Positions 1 to 6,520 are shown, numbered from the stretch's first letter. The stretch is DNA of 10,827 bases from an uncultured Panacagrimonas sp. (GCA_946481265.1 CAMLNE010000121.1:1-10827); one strand, 5' to 3'. Numbers and translations: made by a program. The notes: a model not told the origin generated them from the letters alone.

Positions 1-1987
1 GCCGCAGGGCATCGCGGTCTACCAGGACGGCGTGCGCGTCAACGAGGCTTTCGGCGACACCGTCAACTTCGACCTGATCCCGCTGATCGCCCTGCGGCGC
101 GCCGACCTGATCCCGGGCTCCAACCCGGTGTTCGGACGCAACACGCTTGCCGGTGCGCTGGCCCTGACCACCAAGACCGGCTTCGACACGAGCGGGCTGG
201 GCATGGAATACACCGCCGGCGAGTTGGGCCGGCGCGGCATCGCCGCCGAGTACGGCGTGGCGGGCGACGACCTGGCGCTCTACCTGTCGGGCGAGAGCCT
301 GCGCGAGCACGGCTGGCGCGATTACTCGGCCAGCCGCGCCACGCGCCTGTTCGCGCGCGGCACCTGGCTGCCGGACGCCGACACCCAGCTGGATCTGAGC
401 CTGACGCATGCCGACAACCGCATGCGCGGCAACGGCGCGGCGCCGCTCGAGCTGATCGAGGACGAGGGCCGGGACGCGGTCTTCACCTGGCCGGACCAGA
501 CCCAGCCGACCCTGCTGTTCATCAACCTCAACGGCACGCGCCGCCTGGACAGCGGCATCAGCCTGTCCACCGGCACCTACTACCGCCGCAACCGGGTGCG
601 CACGTTCAACGGCGACGGCACCGAGTTCGAGGCCTGCGAGGACCCGGCCAACGTGCCGTTCCTGTGCGAGGAGGAGGACGACGAGGAGAAGATCGTCGAA
701 GACCTCGACGGGAATCCGGTCATTGCCGACGACGACAACGACTCGGCCACGCAGAACCGCAGCCGCACCGGGCAGGAGACCTACGGCGTATCGGCGCAGG
801 TCGAGATCCCCTTCGGCGCGCACCGGCTGGCAGCGGGTTTCAGCGCCGATTTCGGCGACATCCGGTTCGACTCCGACACCGAGCTGGCGCGCCTGACCGC
901 GGTGCGAGGCACGGCCGGCAGCGGCATCCACGTCGGTGAATCGGTGGTCGACGTGCACGCCGACAACGACAGCATCGGCGTCTACCTGATGGACACCTGG
1001 CGTGCGACCGACCGGCTGGAGATCGTCGCCGCCGGCCGCTTCAACCACACGCACATCGAGCTGCGCGACCAGGTTCCGGATGGCGATCTGTCCGGCAAGC
1101 ACCGGTTCAACCGCTTCAACCCGATGCTCGGCGCCAGTTTCGCGCTGAGCCCGCACTGGACCACGTTCGCCTCGCTGTCGCAGTCCACGCGCGCGCCGAC
1201 GCCGGTGGAACTGACCTGTGCCAACCCGGAGGATCCCTGCCGCCTGCCCAACGGCTTCGTCGACGATCCGCCGCTGGACGAGGTCGTCACGCGCACGGCC
1301 GAGCTGGGCCTGCGCCATCGCGGTGGCGGGTGGTCGGGCTCGCTGGCGCTGTTCCACGCCCTCAGTGACGACGACATCCTCTTCATCACCGACGGCAACC
1401 TGACCAACACCGGCTACTTCGACAATGTCGGCAAGACGCTGCGCCAGGGCGTCGAGCTGGGCGTGGAGGTCGATCTCGGCGCCGGGTTCCGCGCCGGCCT
1501 GCAGTACACCGCGCTGGTGGCGGAGTTCCGCGACGCCTTCCTGGTCAATTCGCCCAATCACCCGCGGCGCGATCCGCTCGACGAGGACAGCCCCGATGCC
1601 GCGACCCGCGAAGTATCCCGCGGCGACCGCATCCCGCTGATCCCGCGCCACCAGGGACGCGCGACGCTCGGCTGGTCGAGCGAGCGCTTCGAGCTGGGCC
1701 TCGAGGCGCTCGGTCGTGGCAACAGCCGCTATCGCGGCGACGAATCGAACACCGATGACCAGAAGATCGACGGCTTCGTGATCGTCAACGCCAGCGCGAG
1801 CTGGTCGCCGCTGGAGACCTTCAGCCTGTTCGCGCAGGTCGAGAACCTGTTCGACAAGGACTTCGAGACCTTCGGCGTCTACGGCGAGGGCGACGAGGTG
1901 CTCGGCGACGATTTCGAGGAGGCCCGCCGCTTCGTCGGCGCGGGCGCCCCGCGGATCTTCGAGGCCGGCGTCCGGCTGCGCTTCTAG
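1..1987 (+). CDS. TonB-dependent outer-membrane receptor, 5' end cut off by window edge
   Basis: An outer-membrane gated channel that would import a scarce ligand (metal chelate or cofactor) using TonB energy. The frame is open from base 2, giving 661 residues. The first ~60 are the end of the plug domain (VYQDGVRVNEAFGD, then SNPVFGRNTLAGAL). The rest alternates amphipathic strands with long polar loops, as in a 22-strand barrel, and ends in a C-terminal aromatic (VRLRF, then stop), the usual barrel-assembly signal. A segment with paired cysteines (ELTCANPEDPC) is typical of one large, poorly characterised receptor subfamily. A very acidic loop lies at about 665-757. The signal peptide and TonB box lie outside the window. 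The ligand cannot be read from sequence; iron chelate, lanthanide chelate and PQQ are all possible given the neighbours. The family call is firm and the substrate unknown. Confidence 0.93.
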   Translation, partial: PQGIAVYQDGVRVNEAFGDTVNFDLIPLIALRRADLIPGSNPVFGRNTLAGALALTTKTGFDTSGLGMEYTAGELGRRGIAAEYGVAGDDLALYLSGESLREHGWRDYSASRATRLFARGTWLPDADTQLDLSLTHADNRMRGNGAAPLELIEDEGRDAVFTWPDQTQPTLLFINLNGTRRLDSGISLSTGTYYRRNRVRTFNGDGTEFEACEDPANVPFLCEEEDDEEKIVEDLDGNPVIADDDNDSATQNRSRTGQETYGVSAQVEIPFGAHRLAAGFSADFGDIRFDSDTELARLTAVRGTAGSGIHVGESVVDVHADNDSIGVYLMDTWRATDRLEIVAAGRFNHTHIELRDQVPDGDLSGKHRFNRFNPMLGASFALSPHWTTFASLSQSTRAPTPVELTCANPEDPCRLPNGFVDDPPLDEVVTRTAELGLRHRGGGWSGSLALFHALSDDDILFITDGNLTNTGYFDNVGKTLRQGVELGVEVDLGAGFRAGLQYTALVAEFRDAFLVNSPNHPRRDPLDEDSPDAATREVSRGDRIPLIPRHQGRATLGWSSERFELGLEALGRGNSRYRGDESNTDDQKIDGFVIVNASASWSPLETFSLFAQVENLFDKDFETFGVYGEGDEVLGDDFEEARRFVGAGAPRIFEAGVRLRF

Positions 1988-2110
1988 CCGCCGGACCTTC
2001 CGCGACGGAACGAGGCAGGGGCGCGCGAGCCAAGGCGCACTGCGCGTGCGCGCCGCTTTCCGCGACGAGCCCTGTGCCCTGCGCCGGTCCCTGCGCCGGC
2101 GCGCCCCGAT
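1988..2110. other. Convergent intergenic region with small hairpins and a 12-bp tandem repeat
   Basis: This gap lies between two genes that run toward each other. It holds a 5-bp stem (TTCCG 1998-2002, CGGAA 2006-2010), a 6-bp stem (GCGCAC 2035-2040, GTGCGC 2046-2051), and two tandem copies of CCCTGCGCCGG (2077-2087 and 2089-2099). No U-tract follows either stem, so they are at best weak terminators. No gene is seen. Confidence 0.4.
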
Positions 2111-3259
2111 TCAGCTTCCCGACCGCGGCGCCACCAGCATCGCCACCAGCAGCGCCGCGGCGCAGGCCAGTGCCCAGGCGGCGAGCCAGCCGAGATCGAT
2201 CAGGCCGCCAGCCAGCAGCGGCGCCAGGATCAGCGCGACCGATTGCAGCGACTGCGTGACGCCGAACACCATGCCCTGGCGCGAGGCGGGCACCGCGTGC
2301 GAGAGCAGTCCGAGCAGGGCGGGGCGCAGCAGGCTGGTGGCGGTCCCGCTCAGGGTCAGCGCGAAGATGAGCAGGGGCAGCTCGCGCGCCACCGCCAGCA
2401 GCGCGAACCCCATGGCGGCCAGCGCCAGGCTGACCTGCACCACGCGCCTTTCGCCGAAACGCGCGATCAGCGGCCGCAGCAGCACCAGCTGCGCGATCAG
2501 GCCGAGTGCCCCGAGATAGGCCAGCGCGAATCCCACCTCGAGCACGCCGAAGGGGTGACCGGCGCGGACGAAGCGCCGCTCGCTGAACAGGGCGAAGCCG
2601 GTCGTGAACAGGCCGAAGGCGAGCAGGAAGGCGAACCACTGCGCCAGCAGCGCCGCGACGCCGCGCGAGGCCAGCAGTTCACGCAGCGGCAGGTGCGGTC
2701 CAGGGGCGGGCGCGGGGCGCGTGGACGGCAGCAGGAGCAGCGTGCAGGCGATGCCCGCCGCCGCGATCGCGGTTGCCGCCCACAGCGGCGCCTGTGCGCC
2801 CAGCGTGGACAGCAGCGCCGATCCGGCCGGTCCGACCAGGTAGCCGAAGCCGAAGGCCGCGGCGATCAGGCCGAAGGCCGCCGAGCGGTCCCGCGGCGCG
2901 GTCACGTCCGAGATGCAGGCGCGCGCCGCGAGCAGGTTGCCGGCGCTCAGGCCGTCGAGTGCGCGACCGATGAACAGCCAGGTCAGCGAGGGCGCCAGCG
3001 CCAGCATCGCGAATCCGAGCAGCGAACCGCACTGCGAGAACAGCAGGACGGGCTTGCGGCCGATGCGATCCGCCGCGCGGCCGAGCAGCGGGGCCGAGAA
3101 CAGCGCGAACAGGGCGTAGGTCGCGAGCAGGGCGCCGACTTCGGCCGGGCTCGCGCCGAGCGACTGTGCGTAGAACGGCAGCAACGGCATCACCACCGTC
3201 AGGGCGAGCACGTCGACGAAGACGATCAGCGTGATCGGGAACAGCGCGGACTTCCTCAC
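2111..3259 (-). CDS. MFS transporter, TetA/multidrug-efflux-like, 12 predicted membrane helices
   Basis: An inner-membrane proton-coupled antiporter of the major facilitator superfamily, probably exporting a small molecule. From the GTG at 3259 it is 382 residues, close to the usual 390-400. Helix 1 begins at about residue 6 (LFPITLIVFVDVLALTVVMPLLPFY). The diagnostic motif A loop between helices 2 and 3 is intact at about 60-70 (GRAADRIGRKP). Helices continue in two six-helix halves with a short hydrophilic centre (RPAPAPGP), and the protein ends in a hydrophobic helix and APRSGS. I prefer the GTG start because the ATG at 3349 adds 30 residues of Arg/Pro-rich sequence not expected before helix 1. 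Neither start has a clear ribosome-binding site. It is transcribed divergently from pqqB, so a link to PQQ export is conceivable but unproven. The substrate is unknown. Confidence 0.9.
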   Translation of the reverse strand: MRKSALFPITLIVFVDVLALTVVMPLLPFYAQSLGASPAEVGALLATYALFALFSAPLLGRAADRIGRKPVLLFSQCGSLLGFAMLALAPSLTWLFIGRALDGLSAGNLLAARACISDVTAPRDRSAAFGLIAAAFGFGYLVGPAGSALLSTLGAQAPLWAATAIAAAGIACTLLLLPSTRPAPAPGPHLPLRELLASRGVAALLAQWFAFLLAFGLFTTGFALFSERRFVRAGHPFGVLEVGFALAYLGALGLIAQLVLLRPLIARFGERRVVQVSLALAAMGFALLAVARELPLLIFALTLSGTATSLLRPALLGLLSHAVPASRQGMVFGVTQSLQSVALILAPLLAGGLIDLGWLAAWALACAAALLVAMLVAPRSGS

Positions 3260-3499
3260 GGGCGATCGGCGGTCTGGCGATGGAGGGGGACGAAGGAAAA
3301 CGCGGCATGCGGAAAAGGCGACCGCGTGCAGCGGAGCGTATCGGAGCATCGCGGCTGCATGCGCGGGCGCCCGTTTTGCGCGCGCCGCGCCGCCGTGCTA
3401 CATCGCCGGGCCCTTCCCTGGAAAAGCGCCTGCGCCTGCGCGCCGCGCCGATCCAGGGGTTTCCGGATGCATCGGACGATCTGGACGGAACGCAAAGAC
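3260..3499. promoter_or_regulatory. Divergent intergenic region between the MFS gene and pqqB
   Basis: About 240 bp with no convincing gene. On the + strand toward pqqB there is an extended -10-like TGCTACATC (3396-3404), with TTGCGC (3376-3381) 17 bp upstream as a weak -35. A partly symmetric CCGGATGCATCGG lies at 3463-3475; the same 13 bases recur at 6409-6421 upstream of the alcohol dehydrogenase. The promoter call rests on weak matches only. Confidence 0.35.
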
Positions 3500-4435
3500 A
3501 TGAAAGCGCTGGTTCTGGGTGCCGCCGCCGGCGGCGCCTTCCCGCAGTGGAACTCCAACGCGGCCGCCTGCAACCGCGCGCGACGCGGCGATCCGGCAGC
3601 GCCGGCCCGCACCCAGGCCTCGCTGGCGGTCAGCGCCGATGGTGAGCACTGGTTCCTGTTCAACGCCTCGCCCGACCTGCGCCAGCAGATCGAGAGCAAC
3701 CGTGAACTGCAGCCGCGCCATGGCCTGCGCTCGTCGCCGATCACCGGCGTGGTGCTGACCGGCGGCGACGTCGACGCCATCGCCGGCCTGCTCACCCTGC
3801 GCGAGCGCCAGCCGTTCAGCGTGTGGGCGACGCGCAAGGTGCACGACGTGCTCGCCTCGAATTCGATCTTCAACGTGCTGGCGGCGGACGTCGTCGCCCG
3901 GCGCTGCGTATCGCTCGACCAGGGTTTCGAGCTCAACCTGCCGGACGGTGGCCGCAGCGGCCTGCAGGTGGAACTGTTCGCCGTGCCGGGCAAGGTGCCG
4001 CTCTATCTGGAGCAGGCCGACGGCAGCGCACCGCCGATCGTGCAGGACGATCAGACCGTGGGCGCGCGGATCAGCGACGGTCGCTCCAGCCTGTTCTGGA
4101 TCCCGGGCTGCGCGGCGATGAACGAGTCGCTGGCGACACGCCTGCGCGGCGCCGAACTGGTGTTCTTCGACGGCACGCTGTACCGCGACGACGAGATGCT
4201 GCGCGCCGGCCTGGGAACCAAGACGGGCGCGCGCATGGGGCACATGAGCCTGAGCGGCGCGCAGGGCACGCTCGCCGCGTTCGCGGGCCTGGGGGTCAGG
4301 CGCCGCGTGCTGGTGCACATCAACAATTCGAACCCGGTGCTGCTGGCCGATTCGCCCGAGCGGGCGGAAGTCGAGGCCGCCGGCTGGACCGTGGCACACG
4401 ACGGTTTGCGGATCGATCTGCCAGTCGGGTCGTGA
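3500..4435 (+). CDS. pqqB: PqqB, PQQ biosynthesis metallo-beta-lactamase-fold protein
   Basis: PqqB acts in PQQ synthesis. Work on the family reports an iron-dependent hydroxylase acting on the tyrosine of the PqqA peptide. The product is 311 residues, matching the usual ~305. Family landmarks in order: the N-terminal LGAAAGGAFPQWN (6-18), RTQASLAVS (37-45), NASPDLRQQI (55-64), GDVDAIAGLLTLRE (89-102), FFDGTLYRDDEM (222-233), GTKTGARMGH (239-248) and VHINNSNP (272-279). Start: the ATG at 3500 puts MKALVLG at the conserved N-terminus with a modest GGA upstream; an in-frame ATG at 3467 would add 11 non-conserved residues. Oddities: of the CxCxxC cysteines seen in well-known members only C24 remains (S19 and N20 replace the others), and the His of the usual Asp-His pair is Ala93. 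No pqqA, C, D or E is nearby, so those genes must be elsewhere if PQQ is made. Confidence 0.95.
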   Translation: MKALVLGAAAGGAFPQWNSNAAACNRARRGDPAAPARTQASLAVSADGEHWFLFNASPDLRQQIESNRELQPRHGLRSSPITGVVLTGGDVDAIAGLLTLRERQPFSVWATRKVHDVLASNSIFNVLAADVVARRCVSLDQGFELNLPDGGRSGLQVELFAVPGKVPLYLEQADGSAPPIVQDDQTVGARISDGRSSLFWIPGCAAMNESLATRLRGAELVFFDGTLYRDDEMLRAGLGTKTGARMGHMSLSGAQGTLAAFAGLGVRRRVLVHINNSNPVLLADSPERAEVEAAGWTVAHDGLRIDLPVGS

Positions 4436-4439
4436 CCGA

Positions 4440-4468
4440 CGGCGCGATGCGCCAGGCGCATCGCGCTG
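4440..4468. terminator. Strong hairpin between convergent pqqB and beta-propeller gene
   Basis: GCGCGATGCGC (4442-4452) and GCGCATCGCGC (4456-4466) pair perfectly over 11 bp with a 3-nt loop (CAG). One G-U pair and one C-G pair extend the stem outward. It starts 4 bp after the pqqB stop and lies about 80 bp past the stop of the opposing gene. No U-run follows, so it is a non-canonical or bidirectional terminator, or an mRNA 3' end protector. Confidence 0.55.
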
Positions 4469-4550
4469 GCGCACCGCGGCGGGTGGCAGGGAGGTGCGCG
4501 GTCTTCCGTGCACACCCTGCCGGTCCCGCGTCGCCGCGATGACGTCGTGG

Positions 4551-5735
4551 CTAGCTGGCCGGCACGTCGAGGCTGCCCATCGACTTGGGCCAGGTGACGA
4601 TGCCCCAGGGCAGTTCCTTGTCCTCGATGCGCTTGATCTCGCTGAGCGTGTCGGCGTCGATCACCACCACCTCGTGTGAGCGGCCGCAGGCGACCAGGAT
4701 CTTCCGGTCGTCGGGCGTGAACGTGAAGTGCCAGCAGCGCGAGCCGGTGGGGATCTCCTTGATCGGCTCCAGCGTGTCGGCGTCGAACACCTGCAGCGCC
4801 TTGCCGTGCGCCAGTGCCACGAACAGGCGCTCGCCCTTGCGATCGAAGGCCACGCCGTACGGCACGTTTCCGGTTGCCGCCGTCTTCACCGGCTCGTAGT
4901 TGGCGTCGAGCAGCAGCAGCTTGTTGCCGTATTCGAGCGTGGCCACGTAGGACTTTCCATCCGGTGCCATCTTGATGCCACGCGGGCGCGGTCCGAACGG
5001 CTTGGTGTCGATGCTCTTGATCTGCTTGCCGGTCTCGATGTCGTGCACCGTGATGGTGTCGTCGGCCTCGTTGGTGATCAGGATGTTGCGGCCGTCCGCG
5101 GAGAACTCGATGCCCTCGGTTTCCAGGCCGCCGGTGATGCGGTGCACGACCTCGGCCTTGTCCAGGTCCACGACGGCGATCTGCGCCGGCTCGGTGTCCT
5201 CGTCCTCCCTCATCTCGGCGCGCTTCTTCTCCGCCGCCAGGGCCTCCGGCGTGCCCGGCTTCGGCGGCGGGCCGCCCTCCGACTCGGGCTCGAAGGAGAC
5301 GAAGGCGCGGTTGCCGCGCACGCGCACGAATTCCGGGTTCTCGCCGATCGCCACGTGTCCGAGCAGCTTGCCGGTCTGGCGCTCGATGATGGAGATGTTG
5401 CCCTGGTCGCGGTTGGCCGTGATGAGCAGGCGCCCGTCATCGCTGATGCCGATGCCGCGCGGGCTGGACGCCCCGGTCGCGATCTCGCCGACGGTTTCCA
5501 GCGTGTCCAGGTCGATCACGCTGACCGCGCCTTCCTGGTTGCTCACGTACGCCAGGCCCGCCGCGGGCGCCGGCGGGACCTGCGCGATGTCCGCTGCCGC
5601 ATCGCCTGCGCTGGACGCGCTGGACGCGGCCGGATCCGTCACGGCATCCGCGGGCGCGGACTCCTGCCGGTCGCAGGCGCCGAGCCCGAATGCCAGCGCC
5701 AGCGCGCCGATCCATGTGAAATTCGAATGTCGCAT
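4551..5735 (-). CDS. YVTN-type beta-propeller lipoprotein associated with PQQ-dependent catabolism
   Basis: An exported seven-bladed propeller of the kind found beside PQQ alcohol dehydrogenases; its biochemical role is not established. The product is 394 residues. Residues 1-20 are a signal peptide ending in lipobox LGAC with Cys21; the +2 residue is Asp, which in enterobacteria keeps lipoproteins at the inner membrane. An Ala/Ser/Pro linker (about 25-60) leads to repeated YVTN-like blades (VSVIDLDTLE, IAVVDLDKAE, ITVHDIETGK, LQVFDADTLE, VVVIDADTLS). Family-typical RCWHFTFTPDD (333-343) and ILVACGRS (346-353) are present. Blade 3 carries a charged, proline-rich insert at about 150-183. Start: the ATG at 5735 has GGGAG 9 nt upstream; an in-frame ATG at 5765 has no such site and would put residues before the signal peptide. 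It is divergent from the next gene. Family assignment is good; function is inferred from context. Confidence 0.88.
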   Translation of the reverse strand: MRHSNFTWIGALALAFGLGACDRQESAPADAVTDPAASSASSAGDAAADIAQVPPAPAAGLAYVSNQEGAVSVIDLDTLETVGEIATGASSPRGIGISDDGRLLITANRDQGNISIIERQTGKLLGHVAIGENPEFVRVRGNRAFVSFEPESEGGPPPKPGTPEALAAEKKRAEMREDEDTEPAQIAVVDLDKAEVVHRITGGLETEGIEFSADGRNILITNEADDTITVHDIETGKQIKSIDTKPFGPRPRGIKMAPDGKSYVATLEYGNKLLLLDANYEPVKTAATGNVPYGVAFDRKGERLFVALAHGKALQVFDADTLEPIKEIPTGSRCWHFTFTPDDRKILVACGRSHEVVVIDADTLSEIKRIEDKELPWGIVTWPKSMGSLDVPAS

Positions 5736-5866
5736 CCTGGTGGTCTCCCGTAGCGGATGGGTCATGTTCGGATTATCCGTCGGCGCACAAGTTCATGGCG
5801 CCGTGCGTGTTACCGTCGCCGTGCGCGGCGATCGGAGTGCCGCGCGACATCCCACCGGAGAATCCC
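5736..5866. promoter_or_regulatory. Divergent promoter region between propeller and monooxygenase-fold genes
   Basis: On the minus strand GATAAT (plus coordinates 5772-5777) matches TATAAT at five of six bases, at a distance giving a ~30-nt leader to the propeller ATG at 5735. No good -35 is seen at the right spacing. On the plus strand a TTACCGT (5810-5816) could be a weak -10 for the 5867 gene. No gene is present. Confidence 0.35.
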
Positions 5867-6163
5867 ATGAGCACCGCTGTCCGCGTCGTCGCCCGTCTGA
5901 TCGCCAAGCCCGACAAGGTCGAAGCGTTCAAGACCATTCTGCTCGGCCTGATCGAGCCCACCCGCAAGGAAGCCGGTTGCCGGCGCTACGAGCTGTTGCA
6001 GAACAGCGCCGATCCGACCGACTTCACCTTCGTGGAGGAGTGGGAGAGCGCTGCGGCGCTGGATGCGCACATGAAGCAGCCGCACCTGACGGCGGCGCTG
6101 GGCCAGCTGGGGGACCTGTTCGGCGGCGCACCCGACATCCGCTGCTATACGACGCTGCGCTGA
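5867..6163 (+). CDS. Antibiotic biosynthesis monooxygenase (ABM)-domain protein, putative quinol monooxygenase
   Basis: A 98-residue single-domain protein of the dimeric ferredoxin-like ABM fold (YgiN-like). Members oxidise quinols or aromatic compounds without a bound cofactor, or simply bind them. Family features: a first beta strand VRVVARLIAKPDKVEAFK, then IEPTRKEAGCRRYELLQN (29-46), DPTDFTFVEEWES (49-61), the helix AALDAHMKQPHL (63-74), and a last strand DIRCYTTLR. Start: GGAG (5857-5860) lies 6 nt before the ATG, a good ribosome-binding site; upstream in-frame starts add sequence not seen in the family. There is no signal peptide, so it is cytoplasmic, unlike nearly all its neighbours. 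Whether it serves the quinoprotein system or is a bystander is unclear. A perfect hairpin follows its stop. Confidence 0.85.
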   Translation: MSTAVRVVARLIAKPDKVEAFKTILLGLIEPTRKEAGCRRYELLQNSADPTDFTFVEEWESAAALDAHMKQPHLTAALGQLGDLFGGAPDIRCYTTLR

Positions 6164-6170
6164 TCGGACC

Positions 6171-6193
6171 TGGCCCGGACGCCGTCCGGGCCA
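6171..6193 (+). terminator. Perfect 10-bp hairpin after the ABM gene
   Basis: TGGCCCGGAC (6171-6180) pairs without mismatch to GTCCGGGCCA (6184-6193) over a 3-nt loop (GCC), 8 nt past the stop codon. No U-tract follows. It is probably a non-canonical terminator or transcript 3' end structure. Confidence 0.5.
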
Positions 6194-6352
6194 TGCCGCG
6201 TGCACGCCGCCGGCGAATGCTGCGGCGCAGCACGCAATGTCGCCGGCATCACGCTCGCGATGTCGGTCCGCAGGCGTCCAGGCATTCGCCAGCGCGGCCT
6301 CGCCGCGGAAGGCTGCGGTGCCCCCCGTCGGCCCCCCCCATCGGGCTACTCG

Positions 6353-6369
6353 ACAGGACAGTGTCATGT
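6353..6369. promoter_or_regulatory. Near-palindrome, candidate operator
   Basis: ACAGGACA (6353-6360), one central G, then TGTCATGT (6362-6369): 7 of 8 positions are symmetric. It lies about 150 bp upstream of the dehydrogenase ATG. The shape suits a dimeric regulator, but no regulator gene is in the window and no family is recognised. Confidence 0.3.
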
Positions 6370-6405
6370 GTGTTGCGATGGACGTTACCCTCGTCCCCTC
6401 GACGT

Positions 6406-6425
6406 GCCCCGGATGCATCGGGGGC
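6406..6425. promoter_or_regulatory. 20-bp near-palindrome upstream of the dehydrogenase
   Basis: GCCCCGGATGCATCGGGGGC is symmetric at 9 of 10 position pairs. It ends about 20 bp before the possible -10 at 6445-6453, so it would sit over or next to the -35. Its core 13 bases are identical to 3463-3475 upstream of pqqB. It is a candidate operator, seen only as sequence symmetry and recurrence. Confidence 0.35.
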
Positions 6426-6520
6426 CGGACCCTGGGATCGAAAGTGCTACGGTCGGCCGCAGGGCGGAAACGCCGACGGGGTCCGCAGCATTTCCATAAG
6501 AAGATTCGGAGGAGCAATCG

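Larger units (their letters stand above)
6164..6520 (+). promoter_or_regulatory. Structured 357-bp leader upstream of the PQQ alcohol dehydrogenase
   Basis: No convincing gene. In order it holds a perfect hairpin (6171-6193), a nested two-stem inverted repeat (6209-6247), C-runs of 6 and 8 (6321-6326 and 6332-6339), a near-palindrome centred on 6361, a second near-palindrome 6406-6425, and a possible extended -10 TGCTACGGT (6445-6453) with no clear -35. Next come a 4-bp GGCG/CGCC stem closing a GAAA tetraloop (6463-6474) and a strong ribosome-binding site, GGAGGAG (6508-6514), 6 nt before the dehydrogenase ATG. The promoter assignment is tentative; the ribosome-binding site is clear. Confidence 0.5.

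Noticed and set aside
713..757. EF-hand or lanmodulin-like metal loop in the acidic receptor segment
   Set aside because: The DLDGN piece aligns only in part: position 1 is Val, position 8 is Pro, and the spacing to the next acid is not diagnostic. It is reported only as an acidic loop.
2243..3499. Open frame extending pqqB upstream by about 419 codons
   Set aside because: The extension is Gln/Arg/Glu-rich, lies antisense to the MFS gene and has no family similarity. The conserved PqqB N-terminus begins at 3500.
3260..3499. Missing pqqA upstream of pqqB
   Set aside because: I looked for a ~20-30 codon frame with the Glu-x-x-x-Tyr pattern in the gap before pqqB and saw none, so no pqqA is annotated.
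6321..6339. Paired C-runs (6 and 8 C) as an i-motif or G-quadruplex on the other strand
   Set aside because: Only two runs are present; a stable intramolecular quadruplex needs four. It may still be a site of sequencing or replication slippage.
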